A stretch of DNA of 64,000 nt from Clostridia bacterium (lineage in GTDB: Bacteria > Bacillota > Clostridia > Oscillospirales > CAG-272), in NCBI GenBank assembly GCA_017502875.1, contig JAFVUF010000015.1, positions 1 through 64,000 on the forward strand. Direction: 5' to 3'. Under the pieces are notes generated by a model. The model saw only the letters and a list, made by a program, of their open reading frames with translations, did no database searches and was not told where the DNA came from. Both the position numbers and the translations under genes were made by a program. Shown one piece after another: positions 31,601 to 42,900 of the stretch (its first letter is position 1; each line of letters begins with the position of its first letter).

Positions 31601-31832
31601 GTTGAGGTGCCTGATTTGAACTCTGCGGGCAAAATAGAGACCGCTTTATCTGCGGCGAGCAGTGTGAAGGTCGCTAAGTTAAGGTATTGTGTAAATTTAT
31701 GGCAATTAAAAATCAGCCGTAAAGATCCTTCCCTTTGGGGAAGGGGGGACCGTTTTTGCTGTGCGAAAACGGTGGATGAGGCACACTAAGCTACGAAATA
31801 AATAAAATAATCATTTAAGGAAGACAAATATA
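31601..31832. repeat. Intergenic region with a REP-like element before tpiA
   Basis: At about 31727-31785 there is CCTTCCCTTTGGGGAAGG, then GACCG, a hairpin AAAACGG/CCGTTTT type, and CGGTGGATGAGG. This layout recalls short palindromic repeats in many gut Clostridia. The rest (31601-31726) shows no gene or clear signal. Confidence 0.45.
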
Positions 31833-32591
31833 ATGGCAAGAAGAAAAGTAATTGCTGGAAACTGGAAAATGAATATGACGCCCTCTCAGGCTAAGGCCTT
31901 CATCGAGGAGCTTTATCCCTGTGTTAAGGGCAAGCACGGCTGCGATATCGTGGTTTGTGTTCCCGCTATTAATATTCCTGCGGTAGTTAAGGCTACGGCG
32001 GGCACCTGCATAAAGGTTGGCGCTCAGAACGTTCACTTCGCTAAAAGCGGAGCGTTCACCGGCGAGATATCCGCTGATATGCTTGTTGACGCGGGAGTTA
32101 AATACGTGGTTATCGGACACTCCGAGCGCCGTCAGTATTTCGCTGAGACCGACGAGACCGTAAACGCGAGAACCAAGGCGGCTCTTGACGCGGGTCTTAA
32201 AGCTATCATCTGCGTAGGCGAGCTTCTCTCCGAGCGTGAGCAGGGAATAACCGAGGAGGTCGTCGCAAAGCAGACCAAGCTTGCGCTTCTCGACGTAACC
32301 GAGGAGCAGATGAAGAACGTTATCATTGCTTACGAGCCCGTATGGGCTATCGGTACGGGCAAGACCGCTACCGCTGAGCAGGCTGACGAGGTTTGCGGAT
32401 TTATCAGAAGCGTTATCGCAAAGAAGTACGGCAAGGCGATAGCTAACGCTACCGCTATTCAGTACGGCGGTTCTATGAACGCAAAGAACGCGGCAGAACT
32501 TCTCGCGATGCCCAACATTGACGGCGGACTTATCGGCGGCGCGTCTCTCAAGGCTCCCGATTTCACCGTTATCGTTGAGGCTGCGCAGTAA
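31833..32591 (+). CDS. tpiA: Triosephosphate isomerase
   Basis: The 252-aa TIM barrel interconverts dihydroxyacetone phosphate and glyceraldehyde 3-phosphate. Catalytic residues are in place: Lys in GNWKMNMTPSQAK (about 9-21), His in VIGHSERRQYF and Glu in AYEPVWAIGTGKTA. The phosphate-binding loops YGGSMNAKNA and GGLIGGASL are intact. The length is normal. It follows pgk after 335 nt of repeat-bearing sequence. AAGGAAGAC precedes the ATG. Confidence 0.97.
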   Translation: MARRKVIAGNWKMNMTPSQAKAFIEELYPCVKGKHGCDIVVCVPAINIPAVVKATAGTCIKVGAQNVHFAKSGAFTGEISADMLVDAGVKYVVIGHSERRQYFAETDETVNARTKAALDAGLKAIICVGELLSEREQGITEEVVAKQTKLALLDVTEEQMKNVIIAYEPVWAIGTGKTATAEQADEVCGFIRSVIAKKYGKAIANATAIQYGGSMNAKNAAELLAMPNIDGGLIGGASLKAPDFTVIVEAAQ

Positions 32592-32666
32592 GTCTGTTCG
32601 TAAGGACACTGCACGTCTAAGCTTGCCAATTCGGGCAAGCGAAAATATCACTGAATACGCATTTAC

Positions 32667-32709
32667 AAAAAAAGAGGACGAGGAGTTTTAAACACTCTTC
32701 GTCCTTTTT
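32667..32709 (+). terminator. Terminator after tpiA
   Basis: AAAGAGGACGA..GAGT pairs with ACTC.TTCGTCCTTTTT. A small extra hairpin, GCTTGCC/GGGCAAGC, lies at about 32621-32640. Confidence 0.8.
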
Positions 32710-32770
32710 CTATCGGTAGGTACCGTATTCTGTTGAATTTTAAAAATGTATAAACAGTTATCCTTTAAAC

Positions 32771-33637
32771 CTATATCCCTTGATAAAGTCCGTCGTTTAT
32801 ATATTTTTCGATTGCTTGCTTTATCTCGCCAAGATCCTCCCGGTAGGTAATTCCGTACCATTTGTCAGTGTTCTTATAGACCTTGACGGTTGCCTTACCG
32901 CTGTTTACGGCGTTTGAAATCACAAGCGGAATTAAGAATTCGTCCTTCATAAGATCTGCGCTCACAAGGAATTTTTCATATTCCTCGGTGAGTATATCAA
33001 AAATATCGGGCGTAAGACCCCAGAGATTCATGGAAACGGGAGTTTCGGGTGGCAGTGATGTCTGTTTGCCGTCAAATAAGCACGAGCCGTCAGAGCTTAT
33101 CTTGGTTACCTCGGTAAGCTTCTTTAAAAAACCGTTTTCGGTTTGGCAAACACCTCTTGAAACAGTTCCGTTTTTGCTTAACGTGTTTCCAAGACTGTAC
33201 GCTGTCATTGCGTACTCGCCTTTTTTGGCTTTGGTCAGGTGATTTTGTATTTCAAAAAACGCATTGCTTCCGTAATAATCATCGGCGTTTATTATAGCGA
33301 AGGGGAAATTTATTACGTCCTTGCAGCAGAGGATGGCGTGCGCGGTACCGAAGGGCTTGGTTCTTCCCTCAGGGAGACAGTCTGTTGCCTGAAATACGTA
33401 TTCAACGTCGATGGATTTTGATATTCTGTCGCCGACTAAGCTCCTAAAGTCCTGCTCCATATCGTTACGGATAACAAATATTACCTTGTCAAATCCGGCT
33501 TTTTTAGCATCGTATACTGAAAAGTCGAGAATACATTTTCCGTCAGGGGTTATCGGCTCAGCTTGCTTTAAGCCGCCAAAACGGCTTCCCATTCCCGCCG
33601 CCATAACTACGAGCGCGGTTCTGTGTCTTGTGTCCAT
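32771..33637 (-). CDS. Sugar-1-phosphate nucleotidyltransferase-like protein
   Basis: The 288-aa protein has an N-terminal nucleotidyltransferase fold: LVVMAAGMGSRFGGLKQ (the G-x-G-x-R nucleotide loop and Lys), PFGTAHAIL, and the metal Asp in FAIINADDYYG. It therefore probably activates a sugar phosphate with a nucleotide. The substrate is uncertain; the sequence is not a classic GalU or RfbA. ATG 33637 is chosen because GAAAGGA lies 9 nt upstream. It is divergent from the AraC regulator at 33812. Confidence 0.75.
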   Translation of the reverse strand: MDTRHRTALVVMAAGMGSRFGGLKQAEPITPDGKCILDFSVYDAKKAGFDKVIFVIRNDMEQDFRSLVGDRISKSIDVEYVFQATDCLPEGRTKPFGTAHAILCCKDVINFPFAIINADDYYGSNAFFEIQNHLTKAKKGEYAMTAYSLGNTLSKNGTVSRGVCQTENGFLKKLTEVTKISSDGSCLFDGKQTSLPPETPVSMNLWGLTPDIFDILTEEYEKFLVSADLMKDEFLIPLVISNAVNSGKATVKVYKNTDKWYGITYREDLGEIKQAIEKYINDGLYQGI

Positions 33638-33675
33638 AGGATATATTCCTTTCATTGATAAAGTTATGTAAGCTA

Positions 33676-33704
33676 TTGACTTTTCTATATGTCGGTGTTA
33701 TAAT
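33676..33704 (+). promoter_or_regulatory. Promoter of the AraC-type regulator
   Basis: TTGACT (33676-33681), 17 nt, TATAAT (33699-33704), in the divergent intergenic region. Confidence 0.75.
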
Positions 33705-33811
33705 TAACGTACTAATATTTTACCACATAAAAAAACATATGTATATACGTTTTTTTATAGTCCATCTATAAAATCTTATACATCCGTTTTTACGGAAAGG
33801 GGAGATAAGCG

Positions 33812-34696
33812 TTGAGTTATATGTTGAAGGATACGCTTTCGGTAAACGAGCTGATAACAATGTCAAAGCAGAAATTCAGCGGGGGGTACTTCTTTAAAGG
33901 CGAGAGCCACCCGTTTTACGAGGCGGTATGCGTGCTTAAAGGCAGAGTAGGTATAACCGCGGGGAAAAGGGTATACGTGCTGACGCCGGGACAGATGATG
34001 CTTCACCGTCCCGGAGAGATTCACGCTATATGGGAGGAGGGAGCGAGCAAGCCCGAATCAGTTATTTTTTCATTTTCAGCGGCGCCGTTCCCAAATTTTA
34101 AAGGGTGCGTTTACGAGATTTCTTCTAAGCTTATGAAGGAAATCAAGGAAATATACGATGAGGCTAACAGAGTTTTTGACATACGGAATTTCCCCGAAGC
34201 TTCACATGAGAGATTTTATGGCGGTAACGGAAAAACGATGCTTTCTGACGGCATAATTGTAAGCGGAATAAAGGAAGGAATGGACGCAGCCGCTTGCAGA
34301 TTCGGTAAAAGGTTGGAGATATTTCTTTTAAACGCGATTGAAGCTATTTCCGAGGAAGCTCCCGAATACGTGGGAAAGGGAAGCGAGAACTATACGAGGA
34401 TTCTTTCGGTAATGGAGGACAATATCGAAAAAAATCTTAATGCTACCGCGCTTGCCAAGCTGTGCGGAATGAGCGTTCCGACGCTTGAAAAAACCGTGTT
34501 CCGTTATCTTCACAGCGGAGCGATGGCGTATTATAACGTTCTCCGTATGGGCAAGGCGTTTTCAATGCTTACATCGGGAAAAAGCGTAAAGGAAACGGCG
34601 TTTACTCTTGGGTACGCAAATCAAAATTATTTCAGCGCCTGCTTTAAAAAGCGCTACGGCTTTCCGCCGTCAGATGTAAAAAAGCGTACAATATAA
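33812..34696 (+). CDS. AraC-family transcriptional regulator with cupin-like sensor
   Basis: The 294-aa protein has an N-terminal cupin-like ligand-binding domain (PFYEAVCVLKGRVGI, LTPGQMMLHRPGEIHAIWE, about 30-75). The C-terminal region holds two AraC helix-turn-helix motifs (NATALAKLCGMSVPTLEKTV; KETAFTLGYANQNYFSACFK, about 205-285). It starts at TTG 33812, supported by GGGGAG 7 nt upstream; the next ATG is three codons in. Such proteins typically control carbohydrate genes. The divergent nucleotidyltransferase is one possible target, but no operator can be assigned. Confidence 0.85.
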   Translation: MSYMLKDTLSVNELITMSKQKFSGGYFFKGESHPFYEAVCVLKGRVGITAGKRVYVLTPGQMMLHRPGEIHAIWEEGASKPESVIFSFSAAPFPNFKGCVYEISSKLMKEIKEIYDEANRVFDIRNFPEASHERFYGGNGKTMLSDGIIVSGIKEGMDAAACRFGKRLEIFLLNAIEAISEEAPEYVGKGSENYTRILSVMEDNIEKNLNATALAKLCGMSVPTLEKTVFRYLHSGAMAYYNVLRMGKAFSMLTSGKSVKETAFTLGYANQNYFSACFKKRYGFPPSDVKKRTI

Positions 34697-34794
34697 ATAA
34701 ATGACAGCGGTTGGCAATATGGCACGGAGAGGGCTTTTTAAATTGTTAAACAGACAAAATTTTATGCGTACAGTATGTTAAAAGGAATAACTAA

Positions 34795-34836
34795 AAACAA
34801 AAATGCCGAAAGCGAAATGCTTTCGGCGTTTTTTGC
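34795..34836. terminator. Terminator of rpsT
   Basis: GCCGAAAGC (34805-34813) and GCTTTCGGC (34819-34827) with T-tracts in both directions. Confidence 0.85.
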
Positions 34837-34847
34837 GATTCCTTAAA

Positions 34848-35111
34848 TTAAGCAAGCTTGTTGAGCTTGAACTGGAAACGGCTGGTCTTTCTCGCAGCCT
34901 TGTTCTTGGAAATAATTCCGTGGGCGGCAGCCTGGTCGAGCTTCTTGCATGCGTACTTGAATGCTTCCTGCGCGGTAGCCTTGTCGCCATTTGCCAAAGC
35001 AGCCTCGAACTTCTTTATAGCCGTCTTGAGAATTGTCTTCTCGATTTTGTTGCGCATTGTCTTGGTCTCAATAACCTTAACGCGCTTCTTAGCGGATTTA
35101 ATGTTAGGCAT
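34848..35111 (-). CDS. rpsT: 30S ribosomal protein S20
   Basis: The 87-aa basic helical protein matches S20 (MPNIKSAKKRVKVIETKTMR at the start; HGIISKNKAARKTSRF near the end). S20 binds 16S rRNA early in 30S assembly. GAAGGAGGTACG precedes the ATG. The gene is monocistronic and divergent from rpoB. Confidence 0.96.
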   Translation of the reverse strand: MPNIKSAKKRVKVIETKTMRNKIEKTILKTAIKKFEAALANGDKATAQEAFKYACKKLDQAAAHGIISKNKAARKTSRFQFKLNKLA

Positions 35112-35271
35112 TTTTCGTACCTCCTTCGAATATGATGGGAATCTTCACTTTGGTATTATAGCACACCTTGATGATAAAATCAATAGTTTTTGCAAAAAAA
35201 GTTTAAAAAATATTTTTTTCTTACAAAATGTAAATAAATTGTAAATTCGAAAATTGTTGGTAAAAAATGAC

Positions 35272-35300
35272 TTGACATTATATAAATAGTATGATAGAAT
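35272..35300 (+). promoter_or_regulatory. Promoter of rpoBC
   Basis: TTGACA (35272-35277), 17 nt, TAGAAT (35295-35300). It gives a leader of about 330 nt. Confidence 0.8.
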
Positions 35301-35403
35301 GTACGCTGATATAGTAAGCGGTAAGCTTACTTCGGAAGGACCTCCGTTGAGGGAAGGAACTTCGGAAAAGGCGGAAAACGTATATTTTTTCGGCATAAAC
35401 GCA

Positions 35404-35501
35404 GCGCAGCTTATAATTCGGCAGTAACCAGCTTGCCGTGGGGGTGGCGTGGGCGCGGCTTATAATTCGGCAGTAACCAGCTTGCCGTAGGGGTAGCGCG
35501 T
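35404..35501 (+). repeat. Tandem 49-nt repeat in the rpoBC leader
   Basis: Two head-to-tail copies (35404-35452 and 35453-35501) of a unit beginning GCGCrGCTTATAATTCGGC differ at only a few positions. Each contains CGGCA/TGCCG, which folds as a hairpin with a 10-nt loop. The repeat lies inside the transcribed leader. Confidence 0.75.
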
Positions 35502-35539
35502 AAGAAAGGGTATTCGGCTTTTTGTTTTTTGCGATGACT

Positions 35540-35617
35540 CTGACCGCTCATGGCGGTCTATTAATTTTTTATACCGATTCTGCTAAAAAACGGCATAATT
35601 CGGCGTTTTTTGCAGAA
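35540..35617 (+). promoter_or_regulatory. Two hairpins, one terminator-like, before rpoB
   Basis: GACCGC (35542-35547) and GCGGTC (35553-35558) make a tight hairpin followed by TATTAATTTTTT, like a weak attenuator. Next TCTGC..AAAAACG pairs with CGTTTTTT.GCAGA (35579-35616), ending just before AGGAGAGG. Together they suggest control of rpoBC by leader structure. Confidence 0.45.
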
Positions 35618-35636
35618 AAAACAGGAGAGGAAATTT

Positions 35637-38600
35637 ATGGTCAAGGAACAAAGGCTCAGTAATAAAATCGTCCGCCAGAGCTTTGCTAAAATAGACGAAG
35701 CGCTGGATATGCCGAACCTTATCGACGTTCAGAAAAAATCATATCAGTGGTTTCTGGAAGAAGGTCTTCAAGAGGTCCTGCGCGACGTTTCTCCTATCAT
35801 CGACCACTCGGGTAATCTTTGCATAGAGTTCGTGGATTTCACGATAGACCCTACGCCAAAGTATCCCGTAGAGGAGTGTAAGGACAGAGACGTAAACTAC
35901 GCAGCTGCGCTCAGAGTTAAGGTTCGTCTTCAGAATAAATTAACGGGTGAGGTATCCGAAAAGCCCATATTTATGGGTGATTTCCCGCTTATGACCGATA
36001 ACGGAACCTTCGTTATCAACGGTGCGGAGAGAGTAATAGTATCTCAGATAGTCCGTTCTCCCGGCGTTTATTACGCAATGGAGATGGATAAAAGCGGCAA
36101 GAAGCTCTTCACCGCCACGGTTATTCCTTACAGAGGAGCGTGGCTTGAGTATTCTACCGATATAAACGACGTTTTCTACGTAAATATCGATAAGAACCGC
36201 AAGGTTCCCGTAACGGTGCTTATCCGCGCGCTCGGAGTTGGCTCTGACGACGAGATAAGAGAGATGTTCGGCGACAGCGCCAGAATCAACGCCACCATCA
36301 ATAAGGACGGTATGACAGCGGCGGCAGCGGCGAACAAGACCACCCCAAGCGACGAGGCTCTCAAGGAAATATATACCAAGCTCCGTCCCGGCGAGCCGCC
36401 CACAGTTGAAAGCGCTCAGGTGCTTATAGGCAGAATGTTCTTCGAGCCTAAGGCTTATGACCTCGCTCCCGTCGGACGTTATAAGTTCGATAAGAAGCTC
36501 GGTCTTGCCAACCGCCTCGCAGACAAGGTGGTTGCCCGCGATGTCGTTTCGGCAGTTACGGGTGAGATACTCGCAAGCGCCGGTGATTATATCAGCGCTG
36601 AAAAGGCTGCCGAGATTGAAGCAAACGGAGCTTTTGAGGCGTACGTAAGCTACGGAAATAACGAGGAGTACAGAATATTTACCAACGGAATGGTTTACCC
36701 GTCCGTTCTCGGTCTTGACTTATCCGACATCGGCGTAACCGGTAAGGTGCGTTACGATGAGATCACGAGGATCATGGAGGAAGCGGGAGGAGATATCGAC
36801 GAGGTAAAGAGACTCGCTTATGAGAGAATGGGCGCGCTCGTTCCCAAGCACATAACCAAGGACGATATTTTCTGCTCCATTAACTATCTGCTCGGTCTCC
36901 CGATGGAGATTGGAAGCATAGACGATATTGACCACCTCGGAAACCGCCGTCTCCGCTGCGTAGGAGAGCTTCTCCAGAACCAGATGAGAATAGGCTTCTC
37001 AAGAATGGACAAGATCGTCAAGGAAAAGATGAGCACGCAGGATATGGAGAACCTCACTCCTGAGAACGTTATCAATATACGTCCCGTCGTTACCGCTATC
37101 CGCGAGTTCTTCGGCTCATCTCCGCTTTCGCAGTTCATGGATCAGAACAATCCCCTTGCGGAGCTTACCCACAAGCGCCGTCTTTCAGCGCTTGGCCCGG
37201 GCGGTCTTTCCAGAGACCGCGCATCCTTCGAGGTTCGTGATGTTCACTATACTCACTACGGACGTATTTGTCCTATCGAGACTCCCGAAGGACCTAATAT
37301 AGGACTTATCTGTTATCTTTCCACCTACGCCAAGATAAACGAGTACGGCTTTATCGAGGCTCCCTACCGTAAGCTCGAAAAGACCGAGGACGGCAGAGTA
37401 AGAGTTACCGACGAGGTCGTCTATATGACGGCGGATATGGAGGATAACTACGTTATCGCTCAGGCTAATACGCCCGTTGACGCGGACGGTTACTTCGTAG
37501 AGAAGAGAGCTACCGGCCGTGAGCGCTCCGAAATAGTTGAGATGGAAGCCGAAATGTTCGACTATATGGACGTTTCTCCTAAGATGGTCGTTTCGGTTGC
37601 CACATCTATGATACCCTTCCTTGAAAACGATGACAACGCCCGTGCGCTCATGGGATCAAACATGCAGAAGCAGGCGGTTCCGCTTATGGTTACCGAAAGC
37701 CCGATAGTCGCTACGGGTATGGAGTACAAGGCGGCTGTTGACTCCGGCGTAGTCGTATGCGCCAGAAACAGCGGTACAGTTGAAAAGGTAAGCGCGGACG
37801 AGATCGTTGTAAGAAATAAGAACGGTCAGAAGGACGTTTATGAGCTTATCAAGTTCAAGAGAAGCAACCAGGGTACCTGTGTAAATCAGAGACCTATCGT
37901 TAACGTTGGCGACGAGGTAGCCGAGGGCGAGGTAATCGCGGACGGTCCCGCAACCTCCAACGGTGAAATTTCTCTCGGTAAGAACGCCCTTATCGGATTC
38001 CTTACCTGGGAGGGTTATAACTACGAGGACGCCGTTCTTCTTAACGAAAAGCTCGTAAGAAACGACGTATATACCTCTATTCATATTGAAGAGTATTCCT
38101 GCGAGGCGCGTAACACCAAGCTTGGCGACGAGGAGATAACCCGTGAAATCAATAACGTCGGTGAGGACGCTCTTAAAGACCTCAACGCCGAGGGTATTGT
38201 CCGCAAGGGTACCGAGGTACACGCAAACGATATTCTCGTCGGTAAAATTACTCCTAAGGGAGATACCGAGCTTACCCCCGAGGAGAGACTTCTCCGCGCC
38301 ATATTTGGCGAGAAGGCAAGAGAAACCAGAGATACCTCTCTCAGACTTCCTCACGGCGAGTCGGGTATAGTCGTTGACGTTAAGGTATTCTCACGCGATA
38401 ACTCCGATGAGCTTCCTCCCGGAGTAAACAAGGTAGTAAGAGTTTATATAGCGCAGAAGCGTAAGATATCCGTCGGAGATAAGATGGCGGGACGCCACGG
38501 TAACAAGGGTGTTGTTTCGAGAATTCTTCCTCCTGAGGATATGCCGTTCCTCGCTGACGGTACTCCCCTTGATATAGTTCTTAATCCCCTCGGCGTTCCT

Positions 38601-39827
38601 TCCCGAATGAACATCGGTCAGGTTCTTGAGATGCATCTCGGAATCAGCGCCAGACGTCTCGGCTGGAAGGTTATGACTCCCGTTTTCGACGGCGCCAAGG
38701 AGCAGGATATTACCGACTGTATCGTTAAGTCCGGTCTTTACCGCGACCTCCTTCCCACCGATGACATCTACTGCGACGTTGTTTCGGGTGATGACTATCA
38801 GGCGGCGGCAAAGGAAAAGAACGACGAAAAGAGAGAAAAGAAGCTCGCTCAGCTCGTTTCAGACGCTCAGAAGCTTAAATATCTTTTCAAGACTGAAAAG
38901 TCCGTGCATAGCGGAAGCGCTCTCCCCGTAGTAGTCAAGGATGAGAACGGAGTTCCGAGAGTTACCGCGCTTACGGCAGAGGAGAGAGCAAGCGCTGAGG
39001 TTCTCCTCGGACTCATGGCTAAGGGCTGCTTAAAGACCTTTACCTCCAAGACTCTTTACAGAGAGGTAACCGACGAGGTAACAGGTAATAAGAGTATAGT
39101 TGCTCTTACCGATGACGAAAAGAGCTCTCCCGAATATATTTCTCAGCTTAAGGGAAGCAGCTTGCTTAAATTCGCTGACGGTAAGTCCGTTCTTTACGAC
39201 GGAAGAACCGGTATGCCCTTTGACCATGCGGCGACTGTCGGAGTTATGTATTACCTTAAGCTTCACCATCTTGTTGACGATAAGATCCACGCAAGAGCGA
39301 CAGGACCTTACTCTCTGGTTACGCAGCAGCCTCTCGGCGGTAAAGCCCAGTTCGGCGGCCAGCGCTTCGGAGAGATGGAGGTTTGGGCGCTTGAGGCGTA
39401 CGGAGCCGCTTACACGCTTCAGGAGATACTTACCGTTAAGAGTGATGACGTAAACGGACGTACCAAGACATTCGAGGCTATCGTAAAGGGTCAGAATATC
39501 CCAACGCCGGGTATTCCCGAATCCTTTAAGGTTCTTGTTAAAGAGCTCCAGGCGCTTGGACTTGACGTAAGAGTTCAGGACCCTGACGGAGCAGACGTTG
39601 AGCTTTCCTCACTTGCTGAGGTTGAGCTTGAGCACGCGGACCGCGTTTCCTACTTCACCGAGGAGGAGATAGGCAGAAGCGTAGCTGAGCAGAACGAGTT
39701 GTTTGGAAACGGAATGAGCGAAATCAATCTTGAGGATGATGGCTACGTAAGCTATGAAGACGATGAGATTGATGAGGAAGAAGAGGTCTATGAGGACGAA
39801 GCCGATCTTGAAGGCGACGACTTCTGA
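35637..39827 (+). CDS. rpoB: RNA polymerase beta subunit with a lineage insertion
   Basis: The 1396-aa protein has all RpoB core blocks: the rifampicin region ([33 protein letters not shown]), [15 protein letters not shown] and [20 protein letters not shown]. It is longer than the usual Firmicutes protein (about 1150-1240). An extra segment of about 130 residues (roughly 1055-1190) contains a charged coiled stretch, [20 protein letters not shown]. It lies between the TPVFDGAKE block and [12 protein letters not shown]. The tail is very acidic ([20 protein letters not shown]). The ATG at 35637 follows AGGAGAGG. It is not preceded by rplJL, as it is in most bacteria. Confidence 0.97.
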   Translation: MVKEQRLSNKIVRQSFAKIDEALDMPNLIDVQKKSYQWFLEEGLQEVLRDVSPIIDHSGNLCIEFVDFTIDPTPKYPVEECKDRDVNYAAALRVKVRLQNKLTGEVSEKPIFMGDFPLMTDNGTFVINGAERVIVSQIVRSPGVYYAMEMDKSGKKLFTATVIPYRGAWLEYSTDINDVFYVNIDKNRKVPVTVLIRALGVGSDDEIREMFGDSARINATINKDGMTAAAAANKTTPSDEALKEIYTKLRPGEPPTVESAQVLIGRMFFEPKAYDLAPVGRYKFDKKLGLANRLADKVVARDVVSAVTGEILASAGDYISAEKAAEIEANGAFEAYVSYGNNEEYRIFTNGMVYPSVLGLDLSDIGVTGKVRYDEITRIMEEAGGDIDEVKRLAYERMGALVPKHITKDDIFCSINYLLGLPMEIGSIDDIDHLGNRRLRCVGELLQNQMRIGFSRMDKIVKEKMSTQDMENLTPENVINIRPVVTAIREFFGSSPLSQFMDQNNPLAELTHKRRLSALGPGGLSRDRASFEVRDVHYTHYGRICPIETPEGPNIGLICYLSTYAKINEYGFIEAPYRKLEKTEDGRVRVTDEVVYMTADMEDNYVIAQANTPVDADGYFVEKRATGRERSEIVEMEAEMFDYMDVSPKMVVSVATSMIPFLENDDNARALMGSNMQKQAVPLMVTESPIVATGMEYKAAVDSGVVVCARNSGTVEKVSADEIVVRNKNGQKDVYELIKFKRSNQGTCVNQRPIVNVGDEVAEGEVIADGPATSNGEISLGKNALIGFLTWEGYNYEDAVLLNEKLVRNDVYTSIHIEEYSCEARNTKLGDEEITREINNVGEDALKDLNAEGIVRKGTEVHANDILVGKITPKGDTELTPEERLLRAIFGEKARETRDTSLRLPHGESGIVVDVKVFSRDNSDELPPGVNKVVRVYIAQKRKISVGDKMAGRHGNKGVVSRILPPEDMPFLADGTPLDIVLNPLGVPSRMNIGQVLEMHLGISARRLGWKVMTPVFDGAKEQDITDCIVKSGLYRDLLPTDDIYCDVVSGDDYQAAAKEKNDEKREKKLAQLVSDAQKLKYLFKTEKSVHSGSALPVVVKDENGVPRVTALTAEERASAEVLLGLMAKGCLKTFTSKTLYREVTDEVTGNKSIVALTDDEKSSPEYISQLKGSSLLKFADGKSVLYDGRTGMPFDHAATVGVMYYLKLHHLVDDKIHARATGPYSLVTQQPLGGKAQFGGQRFGEMEVWALEAYGAAYTLQEILTVKSDDVNGRTKTFEAIVKGQNIPTPGIPESFKVLVKELQALGLDVRVQDPDGADVELSSLAEVELEHADRVSYFTEEEIGRSVAEQNELFGNGMSEINLEDDGYVSYEDDEIDEEEEVYEDEADLEGDDF

Positions 39828-39907
39828 TGAATTCTTTAACGGTTCAGAATTTAACAAGTACGAATTTAGACGCCGCGTATAAAACGGCGATGGAGGCTTA
39901 TAAATAA

Positions 39908-42900
39908 ATGGAACGAAATGTTTTTGATTCGATCAAAATAGGACTTGCTTCTCCCGAGATGATAAGAGAGTGGTCTTTCGGCGAGGTCAAAAAGCCCGAG
40001 ACCATAAACTACCGTACGCTTAAGGCTGAGCGCGACGGTCTGTTCTGCGAGAGGATATTCGGTCCTACCAAGGACTACGAATGCTTCTGCGGAAGATACA
40101 AGAGAACCCGTAACAACGGAAAGAAGTGCGAAAAGTGCGGAGTTGAGGTAACCTCAAAGAAGGTTCGCCGCGAGCGTATGGGACACATAGAGCTTGCAGC
40201 TCCCGTGTCGCACATCTGGTACTTCAAAAACGTGCCCTCGCGTATAGCGACTCTCCTTGATATCACTCCGAGACAGCTTGAAAAGGTACTCTATTTTATC
40301 GAGAATATAGTAACCGATCCCGGAACTACACCGCTTATGCAGAATCAGATACTGACTGACGCGGAGTACAGGGAATATTACAACAAGTACCAAAACGACT
40401 TTGAGGTCGGAATGGGCGCTGAGGCGATAAAGAAGCTTCTTCAGAAGCTCGATCTTGACGAGCTTTCCGTAAAGCTTCGCGCTGAGCTTGAGACCGCCTC
40501 CGGTCAGAAAAAGACCAAAATAATCAAGAGACTTACCATAGTTGAGGCATTCCGTATGTCCAATAACAAGCCCGAGTGGATGATACTCGACGTGCTTCCC
40601 GTTATTCCTCCGGATATCAGACCTATGGTACAGCTCGACGGCGGAAGATACGCTTCCTCCGATATAAACGATTTATACAGACGCGTTATCAACAGAAATA
40701 ACCGTCTTTACCGTCTGCTTGAGCTGAACGCTCCCAGCATAATTGTAAAGAACGAAAAGAGAATGCTTCAGGAGGCTGTCGACGCGCTGTTCGATAACGG
40801 TCAGCGCGGAAAGAGCGTAACAGGACCCTCCAACCGTCCTCTTAAATCGCTTTCCGATATGCTTAAAGGTAAGCAGGGACGCTTCCGTCAGAACCTTCTC
40901 GGTAAGCGTGTTGACTATTCGGGACGTTCGGTTATCGTCGTAGGACCTGAGCTTAAAATATATCAGTGCGGTCTTCCTAAGGAGATGGCGCTGGAGCTGT
41001 TCAAGCCCTTTGTTATGAAGAGACTCGTTGAGTCTCAGAAGGCGTCCAACATCAAGGACGCGAAGAAGAAGGTCGAGAAGGTAACGCCTGAGGTATGGGA
41101 CGCGCTTGAAATAGTAATTAAGGAGCATCCCGTTCTTCTTAACAGAGCTCCTACGCTTCACCGTCTTTCCGTTCAGGCATTCGAGCCTATTCTCGTTGAG
41201 GGTAGAGCTATAAAGCTTCATCCTCTCGTATGTACGGCGTTCAACGCGGACTTCGACGGCGACCAGATGCCTGTTCACGTGCCGCTTTCCGCTGAGGCGC
41301 AGGCGGAGTCCAGATTCCTTATGCTTTCCGCTAACAACCTTCTTAAGCCCGCTGACGGACGCGCGGTTTCCGTTCCTTCTCAGGATATGGTTCTCGGCTC
41401 CTTCTACCTTACCATTGATAAGGCAGGCGAGCCCGGTGAAGGAAACGTTTACCGTGATTTCGACGAGGCTATGATGGCTTACGAGAACGGCGAGCTTGGA
41501 CTTCACGCTCCCATTAAGGTTCGTGTTACCAAGGAAATAGACGGCAAGCAGGTAAGCGGACTTATAGACGCTACCCTTGGACGTATGATATTCAACAAGC
41601 CTATTCCTCAGGACCTTGGCTTTGTTGACAGAACCAAGCCCGAAAATCTCTTGAAGCTTGAAGTGGACTGCACCGTAGGCAAGAAGATGCTCGGTAAGAT
41701 AGTTGATAACTGCATAAAGAAGCACGCGATATCCGAGACGGCTCAGGTTCTTGACGCCATCAAGGCTCAGGGCTTCAAGTATTCTACCCGAAGCGGTATA
41801 TCCATTTCGTACGCGGACGTTACGATTCCAGAGGAGAAGTATACTCTTATCGAGGAAGCCGAAAAGATGGTCGACAAGGTCAGAGAGGCTTACGAGGACG
41901 GTATGCTTACCGAGGAGGAGCGTTACAAGAACGTTATCAAGATTTGGGAAAAGACCACAAGCGACGTCGTTTCGGCTCTGCAGAAGCGCTTCGATAAGTA
42001 TAACTCCATCAAGATGATGAGTGATTCCGGAGCGAGAGGTAGTATGACCCAGATGCGTCAGCTCGCAGGTATGCGCGGACTTATGTTCAAGGCTTCGGGT
42101 GAAACCATGGAGCTTCCTATCAAGTCTAACTTCCGTGAAGGACTTAAAATACTTGAGTACTTCATAGCAGCCCGTGGAGCGCGTAAATCGCTTTCCGATA
42201 CGGCTCTCCGTACGGCAGACTCGGGTTATCTTACCCGCCGTCTTGTTGACGTTTCTCAGGACGTTATTATTCGTCAGGAGGACTGCGGAACACAGAGAGG
42301 CGCTTACGTTTACACCATTAAGGACGGTAACGACGAGATCGAGCCGCTGTCCGAGAGACTTCTCGGCAGATACACCCAGGGCGACGTCGTGGACGAAAAG
42401 ACCGGAGAGGTCCTTGTTCCCGACAATACTCTTATGGGTGAAAGCGAGATTAAGAAGATTATCGGCGCCGGTATTGAAAAGGTATATATCAGAAGTATTC
42501 TCGAATGTGAGGCTCTGCACGGAGTATGCGCTCACTGTTACGGCTCCGACCTTGCTTCCGGTAAGAAGGTCAACATCGGTGAGGCAGTCGGTATCATTGC
42601 GGCTCAGTCCATCGGTGAGCCCGGTACACAGCTTACCATGCGTACCTTCCATACGGGAGGAGTCGCGGGCTCTAACATCACAAACGGTCTTCCCCGTGTT
42701 GAGGAGCTGTTTGAGTCCAGAAGACCCAAGAGAACCGCTATCATATCCGAGGCAGAGGGTAAGGTTGAAATTTCCGAGGTCAAGCGTACTCGCAGTGTAA
42801 GCATTGTAAATGCCGATAACGAGAGACTCGCAAGCTACAATATTCCTTATAACAGCAGAATTATCGTAAACGACGGCGATATGATAAAGAAGGGCGCTCC

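Noticed and set aside
35610..35636. Upstream start extending rpoB by nine codons
   Set aside because: It falls in a leader stem and would place the AGGAGAGG site inside the gene; ATG 35637 fits RpoB.
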